Source: UBA2093 sp044341035
GTDB taxonomy: Bacteria > Actinomycetota > Acidimicrobiia > Acidimicrobiales > Ilumatobacteraceae
Direction: 5' to 3'
DNA length: 64,000 nucleotides
Assembly: GCA_044341035.1 (NCBI GenBank)
Contig: JBIISL010000002.1
Span: forward strand, 16,361-80,360
Of the stretch, positions 17,194-28,200 are shown one piece after another (positions within the stretch are counted from its first letter, which is position 1; every line of letters begins with the position of its first letter). The notes under the pieces are model-generated. The model did no database searches and was not told the origin of the DNA. It saw only the letters and a list, made by a program, of their open reading frames with translations. The position numbers and the translations under genes are program-made.

Positions 17194-18176
17194 GACAAAC
17201 GGGACGCAGCAGCTACTGGCTGTACATGCCAACCTTCGACAACAGCATCAGGGTCACATAACGCGACAATGCAACCACCAAAACCGCCGCCAGTCATGCG
17301 GGCACCAAATACTCCTGGTGTTGTGTTCATCTCATGTACTGCCGAATCCATTAGGTCATTAGACACCGCAAAATCTTCAGCCAGACTTCGATGGCTGTCA
17401 GACATGATGTTGCCCGCAGTCGAGTAGTCACTACTGGACAATGCATCTGCAAAGCCTCCCACGCGCGCATTCTCGGAAATCACGTGTTTGGCCCGGCCTG
17501 CAATTGTCGAGTCAGTGATTGCGGCAAGATCCGCAAGCGATGCATCACGCAAGGGGCCAATCAGAGATTCAGCAGTGGCACATTCAGCCACTCTGTCTGA
17601 ATAGGCAGAACCAACAAGAGTGCGATGTGCGATGAATCGCACCACAATCTTTATGTCAGCAGGAATTGGCACATGAGTTACTTCTAATGTGCGGCAATCA
17701 ATCAGTGTTCCGTGACCATGTCGTGCACTAGAGATACATAACTGGTCCATAATTCCTGTGGGGACTCCCGTGGCCATATGTTCTGCACGCTGAGTAAGTA
17801 GTGCAAGTTCTGTGGCAGAGAGCTCGGCACCTAATGCCAATGCAACTGCAATCTCAAGAGCTGCACTGGAAGACAAACCAGCCCCTATAGGAATAGTGGT
17901 GCTGATGCGGCCAGAAATTGCAAGCGGGGATTCCAGCAGCGATGCAACAGCACCTATGTACTTACCCCATGACGGTGTCATTGCGGCATCAAATGGTTGC
18001 CCCAGTGCAATGGAAACGGTGCCGTCTGCATCGGCAGAGTCAAGAACAACACCAGAACCCGCAATGTCGTAATCAATTGTTGTCCAGCGGTCTATAGCCA
18101 TGGGAAATACAAGTCCGCCTGTGTAATCAGTGTGTTCACCGATGAGGTTCACGCGTCCGGGTGCACGAACTTTCAT
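17190..18176 (-). CDS. galK: Galactokinase
   Basis: A 328-residue GHMP kinase that phosphorylates galactose to galactose-1-phosphate with ATP. Motif 1 is GRVNLIGEHTDYTGG near the N-terminus, motif 2 is PIGAGLSSSAALEIA, and motif 3 is ARMTGGGFGGCIVAL. It is about 50 residues shorter than typical GalK (around 380); part of the shortfall is after motif 3, where only about 30 residues remain. The ATG at 18176 shares one base with the galT stop (TGATG), so galT-galK are translationally coupled. Confidence 0.92.
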   Translation of the reverse strand: MKVRAPGRVNLIGEHTDYTGGLVFPMAIDRWTTIDYDIAGSGVVLDSADADGTVSIALGQPFDAAMTPSWGKYIGAVASLLESPLAISGRISTTIPIGAGLSSSAALEIAVALALGAELSATELALLTQRAEHMATGVPTGIMDQLCISSARHGHGTLIDCRTLEVTHVPIPADIKIVVRFIAHRTLVGSAYSDRVAECATAESLIGPLRDASLADLAAITDSTIAGRAKHVISENARVGGFADALSSSDYSTAGNIMSDSHRSLAEDFAVSNDLMDSAVHEMNTTPGVFGARMTGGGFGGCIVALCDPDAVVEGWHVQPVAAASRLS

Positions 18177-19024
18177 CACACCAGCGCACGCAGACGTGTT
18201 GCAACGTCTGCTGGGTCAACGGGGTTAAAGAATTCGCCACTTGCCACTTCAACACCAGCAATAAATCTGGGTAAACCTGGCGCGCGCCACGGAGACACAA
18301 TTTCGATGTTGAACCAAGCTTCTGGCCACTCATTATGTGAACGCGGCGCTTGGTTAATCCACATCATGTAGGGAAGTGGCGCATCAAAGAGTTCATCAAG
18401 TGCCGCAAACACTCGAACCAATGTTGAGGCAAGAATCGCGCGGTCGATGGCGTTCATTTCAGCAAGGTCAGTAATGCGGTGCACAGGTGCAATACGAAGT
18501 GACACGGGGTAGACCGCTGCATATTCGCTGTACACACGCCATCCATCAATTTCAAGAATGAGAAGTTCACCAGATGCAACCTCAGGTTCCCAACCCGCAG
18601 CAATCATGCGCGCTGGGCGTGGAGGAACATGATCAAACGCGTAGATCTGACCATGAGGATGCGAAATAGTTGCGCCAATCTCTGCGCCACGGTTTTCAAA
18701 CACAATGACGTACTCGCCGTTTGGCATGGCTTGCAATGCTTGCGTGCGTTCCGCCCACAGATTCACGACCGACAGTGCTTCGTCGTCCGTCAATGTTCCG
18801 AATGTTGCTTCATGGTTAGGGGAATACAACACAACTTCGCAGTAACCCTCTTCCAATGCTGGCCAACGGTTTGCAAAAGCCCGTACCGAATATGGATCGG
18901 GAGATTCCAGCCCGCCCACGCAAAACGGACATCCGGCGATTGGCAAGTTAGGCCTGTTCTGGCGGTCAGCCACCACGTGCACCACAGTGCCGAGATACGT
19001 ATCGGTGCGAATCTCTTTAGTCAT
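18176..19024 (-). CDS. galT: Galactose-1-phosphate uridylyltransferase
   Basis: A 282-residue HIT-superfamily enzyme exchanging UMP between UDP-glucose and galactose-1-phosphate (Leloir pathway). The active-site segment ISHPHGQIYAF contains H-P-H, with a zinc-type CPFC pair near residue 32. FENRGAEIGATISHPHGQ matches GalT rather than other HIT proteins. It is shorter than the roughly 350-residue enterobacterial enzyme. The ATG at 19024 has GGAA at suitable distance. It is first in the galTK operon; galE and galM are not in the window. Confidence 0.92.
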   Translation of the reverse strand: MTKEIRTDTYLGTVVHVVADRQNRPNLPIAGCPFCVGGLESPDPYSVRAFANRWPALEEGYCEVVLYSPNHEATFGTLTDDEALSVVNLWAERTQALQAMPNGEYVIVFENRGAEIGATISHPHGQIYAFDHVPPRPARMIAAGWEPEVASGELLILEIDGWRVYSEYAAVYPVSLRIAPVHRITDLAEMNAIDRAILASTLVRVFAALDELFDAPLPYMMWINQAPRSHNEWPEAWFNIEIVSPWRAPGLPRFIAGVEVASGEFFNPVDPADVATRLRALV

Positions 19025-19088
19025 CTATTCCATTCTGTCAGTTCTCGTGAGCGTCTGCTGAAAACAATGAGCCACACTTCTACAGCGA

Positions 19089-19098
19089 AGTAATTACT
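19089..19098. promoter_or_regulatory. Perfect 10-base palindrome upstream of galT
   Basis: AGTAATTACT is fully self-complementary and lies 65-74 bases upstream of the galT start, in the 80-base gap after a Gfo/Idh/MocA gene. The position would suit an activator or repressor of galTK, but a single AT-rich 10-mer is weak evidence. Confidence 0.25.
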
Positions 19099-19104
19099 AC
19101 TGAT

Positions 19105-20049
19105 TTATGGGTGCTTTGCGATGCCGTCAAGAATCTGAGCCACGCGAATCGAATCTGCACTAGACACAATCCAACCTGCATCGCCAGCAATTACTTGGCT
19201 GACGTTTTCTACCATTTCAACAAAAGCGTTAGTGATGGGGAACTCTTCACGAACTCCATTGACCAGTAGGGAACTGGTTTCATTCCACGTTGTAAATGAC
19301 TCGCCTGCATCAGTGCTGATCTGCCCCTCAGAACCTTGAACAATGAACTGCTGATTGCTCGGTAATGCAAATGAACTCACAGCGTGCGCAGTGACGCCGT
19401 TGTTGATAAACACGCTTACATCGGTAGTCAGGTCAATACCGGTCGGCCCCACTGTGCGCTCAAGTTTCGAAATTGATAAAACAGTGGCACCGTGGGTCAG
19501 TGCTACCCAAGCGTGGGCTTGGTAACAACCCACATCTAGCAGAGCCCCGCCGCCCATTGATGGGTTAAGCCGGTAGTTGTCAGTCATTTCAGACGTGAAA
19601 GTGAACGCAGTCTCAATGTGTTCGATATCGCCGATTTCACCACTGGTAACAAGGTGAACCATGCGAGCAAAACGTGGGTGCCATCTGCCCCATACTGCTT
19701 CAATAAGTAATCGGCCATTGCGTGCGGCCGAATCAAACATTGCCGCTGTCTCGGCAGCATTCAGGCCAAGGGGCTTTTCACAAAGAACATGCTTGCCAGC
19801 TTTGAGCGACTTTGTTACCCATTCAATATGTTGGCTGTTCGACAAACTGATGTAGACAGCATCAACGGATTCATCTGCCAAAAGATCGAGGTAGGTTGCA
19901 TGAACTCGTTCAGGTTCAAGAGTCGCTGATCTTTTCTCATCACGACTCGCAACTGCGTACAGGTTTGCTCCGCGTGACGCGTGCACTGCTGGGGCTAATC
20001 CACGACTGGCGACAAAGCCGGCGCCAAGGAAGCCCCAGTTCACCGTCAT
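19105..20049 (-). CDS. Gfo/Idh/MocA family oxidoreductase (dihydrodiol dehydrogenase-like)
   Basis: A 314-residue NAD(P)-dependent dehydrogenase. The Rossmann motif GFLGAGFVAS is at the N-terminus, the catalytic EKP motif is in HVLCEKPLGLNAAE, and the C-terminal Gfo domain contains LLIEAVWGRWHPR and GGGALLDVGCYQAH. The EAVWxRxxP and LLDVGxY segments point to the dimeric dihydrodiol / glucose-fructose oxidoreductase branch, acting on sugars or cyclic diols. It lies three bases downstream of a second family member, so the two form an operon directly upstream of galTK on the same strand. The substrate is unknown; a sugar is likely from context. Confidence 0.88.
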   Translation of the reverse strand: MTVNWGFLGAGFVASRGLAPAVHASRGANLYAVASRDEKRSATLEPERVHATYLDLLADESVDAVYISLSNSQHIEWVTKSLKAGKHVLCEKPLGLNAAETAAMFDSAARNGRLLIEAVWGRWHPRFARMVHLVTSGEIGDIEHIETAFTFTSEMTDNYRLNPSMGGGALLDVGCYQAHAWVALTHGATVLSISKLERTVGPTGIDLTTDVSVFINNGVTAHAVSSFALPSNQQFIVQGSEGQISTDAGESFTTWNETSSLLVNGVREEFPITNAFVEMVENVSQVIAGDAGWIVSSADSIRVAQILDGIAKHP

Positions 20050-20052
20050 TAG

Positions 20053-21081
20053 TTATGACCGTCGAAGCGATGGGGTGACAGGCATCGCATTTTGAACGGC
20101 TGATTGTTCGGCGGCCTGCATGATTGCCACAACATTGCGAGACTGCAACGCATTGACTTCCATTGGAGTTCCATTATTAATGAACTCAACAATGGAACGG
20201 TGGAATTCGTATGGCTGCAGTGGCTGCAGCAGCGCAACGCGCGACGTTCCATCAATGTGGTGCACGGTCAAGATTGCGGGTAAGTCGGCGACCGCTGGCT
20301 CACCAGTTGGGTCCCAATCACCAATGATCGCGCCCTCGGTACCAAGAACGTAGAACTTCGGCTTACGAGCAGCAGCCAAATCAGAATGAACAAAAGTTGC
20401 TTGCTTGCCTGTTGTGAAGGTCACCGTTACATGTGCGTGGTCAGCATTGGTTGCATGGGTCCATACGCGTTTGTGGTTTTGCCCGCTGACATGAGCAACA
20501 TCGTCAGGAATGATGTTCAGAATCTGATCAAGGAAATGGCTTCCCCAGTCGAAAATTGCACCACCTGATACCTCAGCGTTTGAGTGCCAATAATCGCATG
20601 GGCGTGAGTACCCACCCACAAAACTGTCGTAGTGATACACATCACCAATTTCGCCTGAGCGAATTATTTCACGCATTGTCACAAAGTCATCATCAAATCT
20701 GCGGTTCTGGTACACCACCAACATGAGCTTCTTAGCTGAGGCAAGCGAAATCAATTCATCACACTGATCTGCGGTAAGCGCCATTGGCTTTTCAAGGACC
20801 ACATGAATGCCACGCGACAGCGATTCTTTAGCCCACTGAAAGTGACTATTTGGGGGAGTCGAAACAACAACAAGATCAAGAAGGCCAGAATCAAGCATTT
20901 CAGTTGCATCACTGAACGTTGTGGCCTGCGGGGCAAGTTCAAGGGCCGCCGCAACCCGTTCCGGGTTTGTGTCGCACACTGCTAAAAGTTCAAGACCATC
21001 TGTGTTTTGGACTGCCTGGTTATGTTCGTGTCCAATTGCGCCATAAGCAAGGAGACCTACGCAAATAGTGCCTGATTTCAT
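20053..21081 (-). CDS. Gfo/Idh/MocA family oxidoreductase
   Basis: A 342-residue protein with an N-terminal NAD(P)-binding fold (GLLAYGAIGHEHNQA), catalytic EKP in HVVLEKPMALTADQ and C-terminal motifs YQNRRFDDDF and GGAIFDWGSHFLDQ. The latter two resemble inositol/sugar dehydrogenases of the YdgJ/IolW type. It is the first gene of the pair with 19105-20049. Only a poor Shine-Dalgarno sequence (AAGG two bases from the ATG) is present; TAGGGT eight bases upstream may serve as -10. Confidence 0.88.
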   Translation of the reverse strand: MKSGTICVGLLAYGAIGHEHNQAVQNTDGLELLAVCDTNPERVAAALELAPQATTFSDATEMLDSGLLDLVVVSTPPNSHFQWAKESLSRGIHVVLEKPMALTADQCDELISLASAKKLMLVVYQNRRFDDDFVTMREIIRSGEIGDVYHYDSFVGGYSRPCDYWHSNAEVSGGAIFDWGSHFLDQILNIIPDDVAHVSGQNHKRVWTHATNADHAHVTVTFTTGKQATFVHSDLAAARKPKFYVLGTEGAIIGDWDPTGEPAVADLPAILTVHHIDGTSRVALLQPLQPYEFHRSIVEFINNGTPMEVNALQSRNVVAIMQAAEQSAVQNAMPVTPSLRRS

Positions 21082-21140
21082 CGCCTTGAACCCTATCTGG
21101 GCCTTGTGTATAAGCGAAAACTACAGCTATGTCCCTATTG

Positions 21141-21689
21141 TCACACTGGAGAAGTCTTTGAGGCGTTCTTGCTAATAGTCAGCAGTTGGCGGCGCAGCAT
21201 GAAGCCGTCACCAGGGCCAAGAATGAGCTTTTCGAACAGCGAACCAAATGGAAAGTTGGCGAGAGAGCGCATACGGGTTACTAGACGGGTTCCTTGCGGA
21301 TCATCGCGTAGTTCATACGCCAGAGTGAAGTGCAGTTTCGGCGATTTCTTGCCGAGAGATTTGATTTCCAGAACAAAGTGTCGCGGTGCCTCGACAATGG
21401 CAGCGGTAAATGAAATTGGTCCAGACGGTACTTTGTCTCCCGCTTCAACTGTTTGCCATTCATCATGAATAGAGGTTGCACTCTTGCGACCAAGGTTGTC
21501 TAGCCAGTCGTAGCTGTACCAACCGGCGCGTCCAAAACCCATCTGGCGAATCCATGGAAAGACATCTTGCGGGGGAGCACTAATGGTTATGGAGCGTGTC
21601 GCAATCAGTGTTGTGTCATCGCACAAGTTGTCTCCGATAACAGCGCTTTCAATCTCTTCGGTTGTTGCGCCCCAGAATTGATACATCAT
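21141..21689 (-). CDS. SRPBCC (START-like) superfamily protein
   Basis: A 182-residue protein. After a short lead (WGATTEEIESAVIGDNL) comes TRSITISAPPQDVFPWIRQMGFGRAGWYSYDWLD, a classic SRPBCC opening, followed by alternating strands (FVLEIKSL, KLHFTLAYEL, TRLVTRMRS) and a C-terminal amphipathic helix. The fold holds hydrophobic ligands; the ligand here is unknown. The start is one of two adjacent ATGs (21689/21686). It faces away from the giant-protein gene, leaving a 540-base gap. Confidence 0.8.
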   Translation of the reverse strand: MMYQFWGATTEEIESAVIGDNLCDDTTLIATRSITISAPPQDVFPWIRQMGFGRAGWYSYDWLDNLGRKSATSIHDEWQTVEAGDKVPSGPISFTAAIVEAPRHFVLEIKSLGKKSPKLHFTLAYELRDDPQGTRLVTRMRSLANFPFGSLFEKLILGPGDGFMLRRQLLTISKNASKTSPV

Positions 21690-22029
21690 GACAGAGTGAA
21701 GAGTAACAACATTCAGCTCTAGAGCAATTGTCTTTCACTAGCAACACGACATACGTATTGACATCCTTGATGCAAATGCCAAGCGCCAAAACGTTCAGTG
21801 TGATCGTGATTAATGAGGTGCCACATGACTCAATACGTTCCACGTTCTAGTCGGTTGGTCGTAAGTCAAATCGCGGTCTTCTGGTACTTCACGGTCGATT
21901 TTGATGCTTTTGCTGTGAATTGAATAGAAAATATTTTCTGACTCTCACTGAGAGGATTTTGAGCACTGTGAGCAAACAAAGAGTGCAACTATTTATATAA
22001 GTCCTGCCCGATAAGGAATACAGAGAGCA

Positions 22030-22063
22030 CCTCAACCTCGAGTCAAACTTGAGGGTTTATAAC
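22030..22063 (+). promoter_or_regulatory. Candidate promoter/operator of the giant gene
   Basis: CCTCAA (22030-22035) and TTGAGG (22049-22054) are perfect inverted arms over a 13-base spacer, followed four bases later by TATAAC. No good -35 is visible, which would fit an activator-dependent promoter, but this is speculative. Confidence 0.3.
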
Positions 22064-22141
22064 TTGCGTGTTTATCCACACCTAAAACTTCGCAAACCCA
22101 ATCCAGTAACAGGTTTTCAGATTTTTTGTTCTTTTAAACAG

Positions 22142-22158
22142 CCCTAGGATTTTTAGGG
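22142..22158 (+). other. Small hairpin in the giant gene leader
   Basis: CCCTA (22142-22146) and TAGGG (22154-22158) can pair over a seven-base loop containing a T-run, about 70 bases before the start codon. The stem is weak on its own. Confidence 0.3.
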
Positions 22159-22229
22159 AACGTCAGACGGAAAGTCCATTCCAGCTGGCGTTTCGTACCA
22201 AAAAATCACATCCACGAAGGGCGAACATC

Positions 22230-25200
22230 GTGAAACTTTTAATACTGGGTGGGTCCTTTCCTACCCCGACTTCTGCGGCAAGCAGAACGTCGGTCATCAA
22301 TCAACTCAATCGAGAAGCACGACGTGTAATGCGCGTCGTGCTTGCACTCTTTATTGCAGCTTCAACTGCACTGCCATTCATGCCGTCAATGATCGCCCTC
22401 GCTGACGTCACGAATAACAACAACAACGTTGCGCCTGGTACGAGCAACAACAACAGTTCGAACGGATCGCCCGTCGGTACGAACAACACCATCACTCCAA
22501 CTGTCACACCAGTAACAACTCCTAGCCGCACAACACCGCCCGTTGCGTTGCCATCAGTTCCATCTGGACTGTTAGTGGCACCTGATAATCAGAAACTCAC
22601 GCTGAGTTGGGATACCCCTGACGTCAACGAGAAGATCTCTGGCTACGCAGTGTCGTGGAGTCTGGACGGACGTACATGGACGCCCAATTCTCAGGCGCGA
22701 ACATCAACGAACACTTCAGTGGTACTTGAGGGTCTGACGAATGGCGTCGTTGTCTATGTGCAAGTAGCGGCTATTAACTCATCGGGCACCGGAGGCAGTA
22801 TCTCTACGTCTGGTATCCCTGCTGCGCTTGCAAGCGCTCCGCGCGGAGCGGCCGTGGTTGCGACTCCTGCCAGTGGGGCTCCATATGCGGATGCTGTTCT
22901 GGCAAACAGCCCGGCCGGATTTTGGCAGTTTGGGGATGACCCATCACACACCATTGCTGACAACTTGGGCACCGGAACCCTGACTGGAATTCCGGCTTTC
23001 GGGATGCCAGCGCCGATCGGTGGAATGATCGCGGGGTATCTGCAAGGCAAAGAACTGACATCAAATGTGTCGGTTGGTGGCTCGTTCACTCTTGAGGGAT
23101 GGATTAATCCTTCAACGATCAATGGGGATGCCGCAACTGTTGCTCACGTCGGCGACACGACAAATGGTTCGTACATGCGAGTGACTCCGAGCGGAGCTCT
23201 GCAATTTGTGGGCTTTGCAAATGGTGTCGCTTCAAAGGTGGAATCTGTGCGTGGACTTGTTCCCTCTGGTAGCTGGTCGTATTTGGTTGCGACATATAGC
23301 GCTGGTGAAGTGGTGTTGTACGTGAACGGGGAACGCGTTGGTGCAGGAACCTCTGCTGGAACGGGTGGCGTATTTGTAATTGGTGGCGCGAACGATTCGG
23401 GATTCACATACACAGGTTCTGTTGCCAACTTCGCGGTGTATTCCACTGTGCTGGTCGCATCTGATGTGAGTGCGCATTGGACTGCAGCTAACTACCAATT
23501 GGGAACAGGAAACATTCCGTCTGCGCGCGCAGGTGACGCATTTGTCATTGTCGAATGGACTTCACCGGTTTCTGATGGTGGTTCGCGTATTCTCGGCTAC
23601 AACGTGCAAGTGAATACTCCTGCAGGTTGGGTTGATGCAATTAGCAATACCTTCTCTTCTTCGACTTCGGCATTTGTGACACAGCTGGAAGACGGCACAC
23701 GTTTGTCGAATGGAACGGCCTACCAATTCCGAGTTCGCGCAGTTACGAGTGTTGGCGCCGGAAATGCAAGTGAAGCAGTTACTGCTACGCCACGCGGATT
23801 GGCCGCTGCACCAACAGAGTTTGGGGTATCAGTACCGACACTTGGCAATGTGACTTTTAGTTGGAGTGCACCATTGAATGATGGTGGATTTGCAGTAACC
23901 GGATATCGCATTGAGATATCGAGTGACAACTCATCCTGGCGTACATATGCATCGGCAAGTGCTGACACAACAACATTCACCATGGGAGATGTTGTGACCG
24001 GAACTCCATTTGCTGATGAGGTGTACTACTTCCGTGTACGCGCTGAATCTTCAGCTGGTGCAGGTCAAACTTCTGTAGGTATTTCTGTTGCGCCACTGCG
24101 CGTTGAGCAACCTGTACAAACGCAATCTGTTTTGGTAGATAATGGTCAACCGTCTCTTGCGTTCGCAGGGGAGCAGTCTGTACTGTCCGCCGAGGCAGTA
24201 ATCATTGAGTCTGTTGTGCGTGCTTATGCAACGGGCGGAGTACCTGGACGCGTTGAGTCGTTGGTAGCAACTGCAACAAACGGTGGCATCACGTTGACAT
24301 GGGCTACGCCTACTGATCTTGGCAGTGGCGCCGTTACGTCTTACGTTGTGCAGTCATCAACTGATGGCGCCGTATGGACCAATGTGAACGCAAGTGCTAC
24401 ATCGCCGTATGCAATTACTGCATTAACAGCTGGCACTCAGTACGTGTATCGCGTCTATGCCGTTAATGCAACAGGTACAGGAACTCCTACGTCTGTCATT
24501 GCTATAGCTGGTGGAAACACCGCAGGAAACTATGCCTCAGCGCCTACAGGAAGTAACGCGACTGCAGGATCTATTCCTGTTTCTGGAACTGGCAATACGG
24601 CGTCGTACACAACCGCTGTTCTTGCAGATACTCCAACCGGATTCTGGACATTGAGTGACGCTTCGGGCGCAACTTCAGTTACAGATTCTGGCAGCGCGGG
24701 AGTTTCAGGTACGACAACCTCTGTCACCTTGGGTGGAACAACGAACTATTCGCCATTGGCGACTAGTCAGTTGGCTGCTTCATTCAATGGAACATCATCA
24801 AAGATTGTTGTTCCCGATAATGCCGCGTGGAACAGTAACAATCTGACAGCAGAGGCATGGATCAAGCCTGCGGCTACCCAAGTTACAAACTGGGGTTCTG
24901 TTGTTTCTCGTAACACCGGTAGCAACGGGTGGTGGGTTGAAGTGACTAGTGCAGGTCAACTGTGGGGTTATGTCAATGGCGTTTCCCTGATTACTGCATC
25001 TGGAGTAATCAGTCCGAACAAGTGGCAACACATTGCAATGACATACAACGGCAATGCCATCAATTTGTATGTCAACGGCGTTGTTGTGGCAACAATTGCT
25101 GCGCCAAACATTGCAACCCAGACTTTAGGAACTCCAATCCAAATTGGCACACGCAACACAACTGCAATGAACTTCTTCAGTGGCCTGATTAGTAATGTCG

Positions 25201-28200
25201 CGCTGTACAACACCGCTCTCAGTGATGCACGAATTCAGAATCATGTACAAGCTGGTGGCTATGCGGCAAACACTGTGTCTGCGCCAACTGTTATTGCAGG
25301 CGATGGAGTAGCCACATTGACGTGGACTGCCCCTGCGTATGCGAATGGTGCCATTACCGGATACGAAATTCAGACCGCACCTGCAATTTCTGGCGGTGCG
25401 GTTGCAAACGTGTCGGTTTGGACAACCGTTGCAACCTCCACTGCAACATCATCAACGGTGTCCCAGACAATGGCGGCGAGTGGTGGAACCTCCTTCCGGG
25501 TGCGAGCCGTTACTTCGAACGGTGCGGGCCAGTGGAGTATTCCGGCTCAGACATATGTCTTTAGCAATCCAACGCCACCAACCAACTTGTCAGCAACTTC
25601 TTCTTCAAACAATCAAGTAACACTTACTTGGGTCGCACCAATTACAACATCTTCACGTTTCACAATTCAGACAATCACGGGCTATCGCATCGAGACAAGT
25701 TCGAACGGCGGGGTGACATGGTCAACCATTACGCCAAGCACTGGTTCTACCGCATTGACATATGTCATCGATGGTGTTGCAAATGGTGTTTCTCGTTTGT
25801 TCCGTGTAGCTGCACTGACCGCATCGACTACTGGTGCATTCGCCTCTATTTCGGTGACACCAGGAGCTGTTGCTAGTTCGCCGCGAAACTTCACTGCAAC
25901 GGGAACAGGGGACGGATCTCTTTCATTGTCGTGGACTGCGCCTTTGAATACAGGTGGATCGCCAATCCTTAGCTACATCCTCGATTACTGCACCTCGGCT
26001 GGATGTACTGCCTCAATCGTGATTGACTCTGGTGTTCCAGCATCGGCAACGTCGTACAACGTGACTGGAATGTTGAATCAACAGGGCGGCATTACGTTCC
26101 GTCTGCGTGCGGTCACTGCATCGGGTACAGGAGATGCTGCAACGGTTGTTGGTCGAACCGCGCCTCAGGTCAGTGCGCCGAACGCACTCACCGCCGTTGC
26201 TGACGTGACATGGGAAGGATTGTCAAACCAGGCGTATCTCACATGGTCAGCGCCCACCTTGTTGTACGGACAGACAGTTGTCGGTTATCAGTATGAACAG
26301 TCGTCAGACGGCGGCGCAACATGGATCGTTCTGAACAATCTCATCACGAGCTCAACCTTGGCGGCTTACGTTCAGGGTCTCTCTGCTGGAACGACCTATC
26401 AGTTCCGTGTTGCTGCGCGTACGTCGCAAGGTCTTGGCTTGTACAACTACGTATCTGTAACTCCCACAGGCAGCTCGACATACTCAGGATCAATTGCGAG
26501 TGCTCCGGTGAACTTACGGGCCACTGTTGATGGCGCTTCAACTGTTCTACTTACATGGGCTGCGCCTACGTATACGGGCGGGCTTCCACTTCTTGGATAT
26601 CGCATCAAGTATCTGAGCACCGTTGATCCTGCAGCTGCGACCACAGGCGTAGTAGATACTTTGGTGCCTGCAGGAGTGACCTCGTATCGACTAAGTGGTC
26701 TGCCGACAGGTTCTAACTACTTTGTTCGCGTGACACCGGTAACGGCGGTTGGCGAAGGCAACTACGCAGCGGTCGGCTTTGTTCAGTACGACACACCTTC
26801 CTCACCTCGCACTCTGACAAGCACGCCAGGAGATGGAACTGTCACATTGGCGTGGACGACTGTTGGCACAACGGGTGGTTACAACGTGTACGGATATCGC
26901 GTGGAGCAATCGGGCGATGGGGTGAATTGGACTGTTCTGACGCTTGACACTTCGGCATTGTCGTTCACGGCGCGCGGACTTAATAATGGAAGCACATATC
27001 AATTCCGTGTTGCAGCTGTCACCGCTGTTGGAATTGGTGATTATGCAAACATCGTCTCGACTCCGTTTGCTGTCCCCAATGCGCCATTGAATCTGATTGC
27101 GACTCCTGGTAACGAACAAGTGACGTTGACGTGGACTGCACCTGCCAATAACGGAAGTGCAATTACTCAGTACATCGTTGAAACATCAGTCGACCAAGGT
27201 TCTACATGGAGCGAGACCGCGCGCGTTGTCGGCGCTACGAACACCACCTTCACGCACACTGGTCTCTTTAACGGTGGCCAGCATGGTGTGAATTGGTACT
27301 ACATGTATCGGGTGAGGGCAGTGAATAATGCGGGTACTGGCCCCGTGAGTACTTCAGCTCAGACAAATCCTGGGAACACGCCTTCAAGCGTGGCTGCTTT
27401 GGATGGCACGGCGTATAACTCTATGGTGCACCTCACCTGGACGTGCTGCTTGGGAGACACTTCAAGAGGGTCGTACTACGTCGGACCATCTCTTGCTGTT
27501 GTTGCGTACCGCATTGAACAAAGCACGGACGGCGGAGCAACCTGGCAGTTCATTCTTGATCGACCTGTTGCGTATAGCTGGGTACGTATTTCCGCATTAC
27601 GTAATGGCGTCGCGTATCAATTCCGAGTAAGCGCAATCAACAGCATTGGAGTCGGAACGCCATCCGTCATCACGGTAACTCCATCAACAACTCCCGATTC
27701 GCCAACAAACATGGCAGTGGTGACGACAGCATCGGGCACATCTGCAACGGCGACAGTGACATGGACTGCACCAGTAACCGACGGAGGATTACCTCTCACT
27801 GGGTACCGTGTGCGTTGGTGTGCAACTGCAAACTGCAACCCCACCACGGTGATCTCGGAAGCCCTGAGTCCCACCACGTACTCATTTGTTGTGAGTGGGC
27901 TGTCCACCGGCACTCCGTACAACATCAGTGTTGAGGCACGAAATGCCAATGGTTTCTCCGTCTACCAAACACAGATACCAGTTTTCCCTGTTGGCTTGCC
28001 CACTGCGGTAACAGCGTTAACAACATCAGTTGCGAACACGGTCACCATTACTAACCCAGATGGAACGACAGGAACAGGTACGTACTTGACGGTGTCGTGG
28101 ACTGAACCAAATGCAACAAGTGGCATCCCAGTGTTTTACAAAGTCGAACTCAGCGCAGACTCTGGAAGTACATGGACAACTCTTACCGACGAAACAACAT

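Larger units (their letters stand above)
21690..22229 (+). other. Long AT-rich leader region of the giant surface protein gene
   Basis: This 540-base gap holds no convincing gene. A 64-codon minus-strand reading at 21649-21843 overlaps the SRPBCC start and looks like noise. I see a 6-base-arm inverted repeat (22030-22054) just before TATAAC (22058-22063), a possible -10, then a leader of roughly 165 bases with T-rich runs near 22115-22137 and a CCCTA/TAGGG hairpin at 22142-22158. GAAGGGCG at 22216-22223 is the likely ribosome site for GTG 22230. No known riboswitch consensus is recognisable to me. Confidence 0.5.

Noticed and set aside
21649..21843. 64-codon minus-strand frame upstream of the SRPBCC gene
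   Set aside because: Overlaps the SRPBCC start in another frame and has no recognisable start signal or motif.
22060..22229. Known riboswitch (for example c-di-GMP) in the giant gene leader
   Set aside because: A GCAAA-like stretch is present but the rest of the c-di-GMP aptamer consensus is not; no other class fits by eye.
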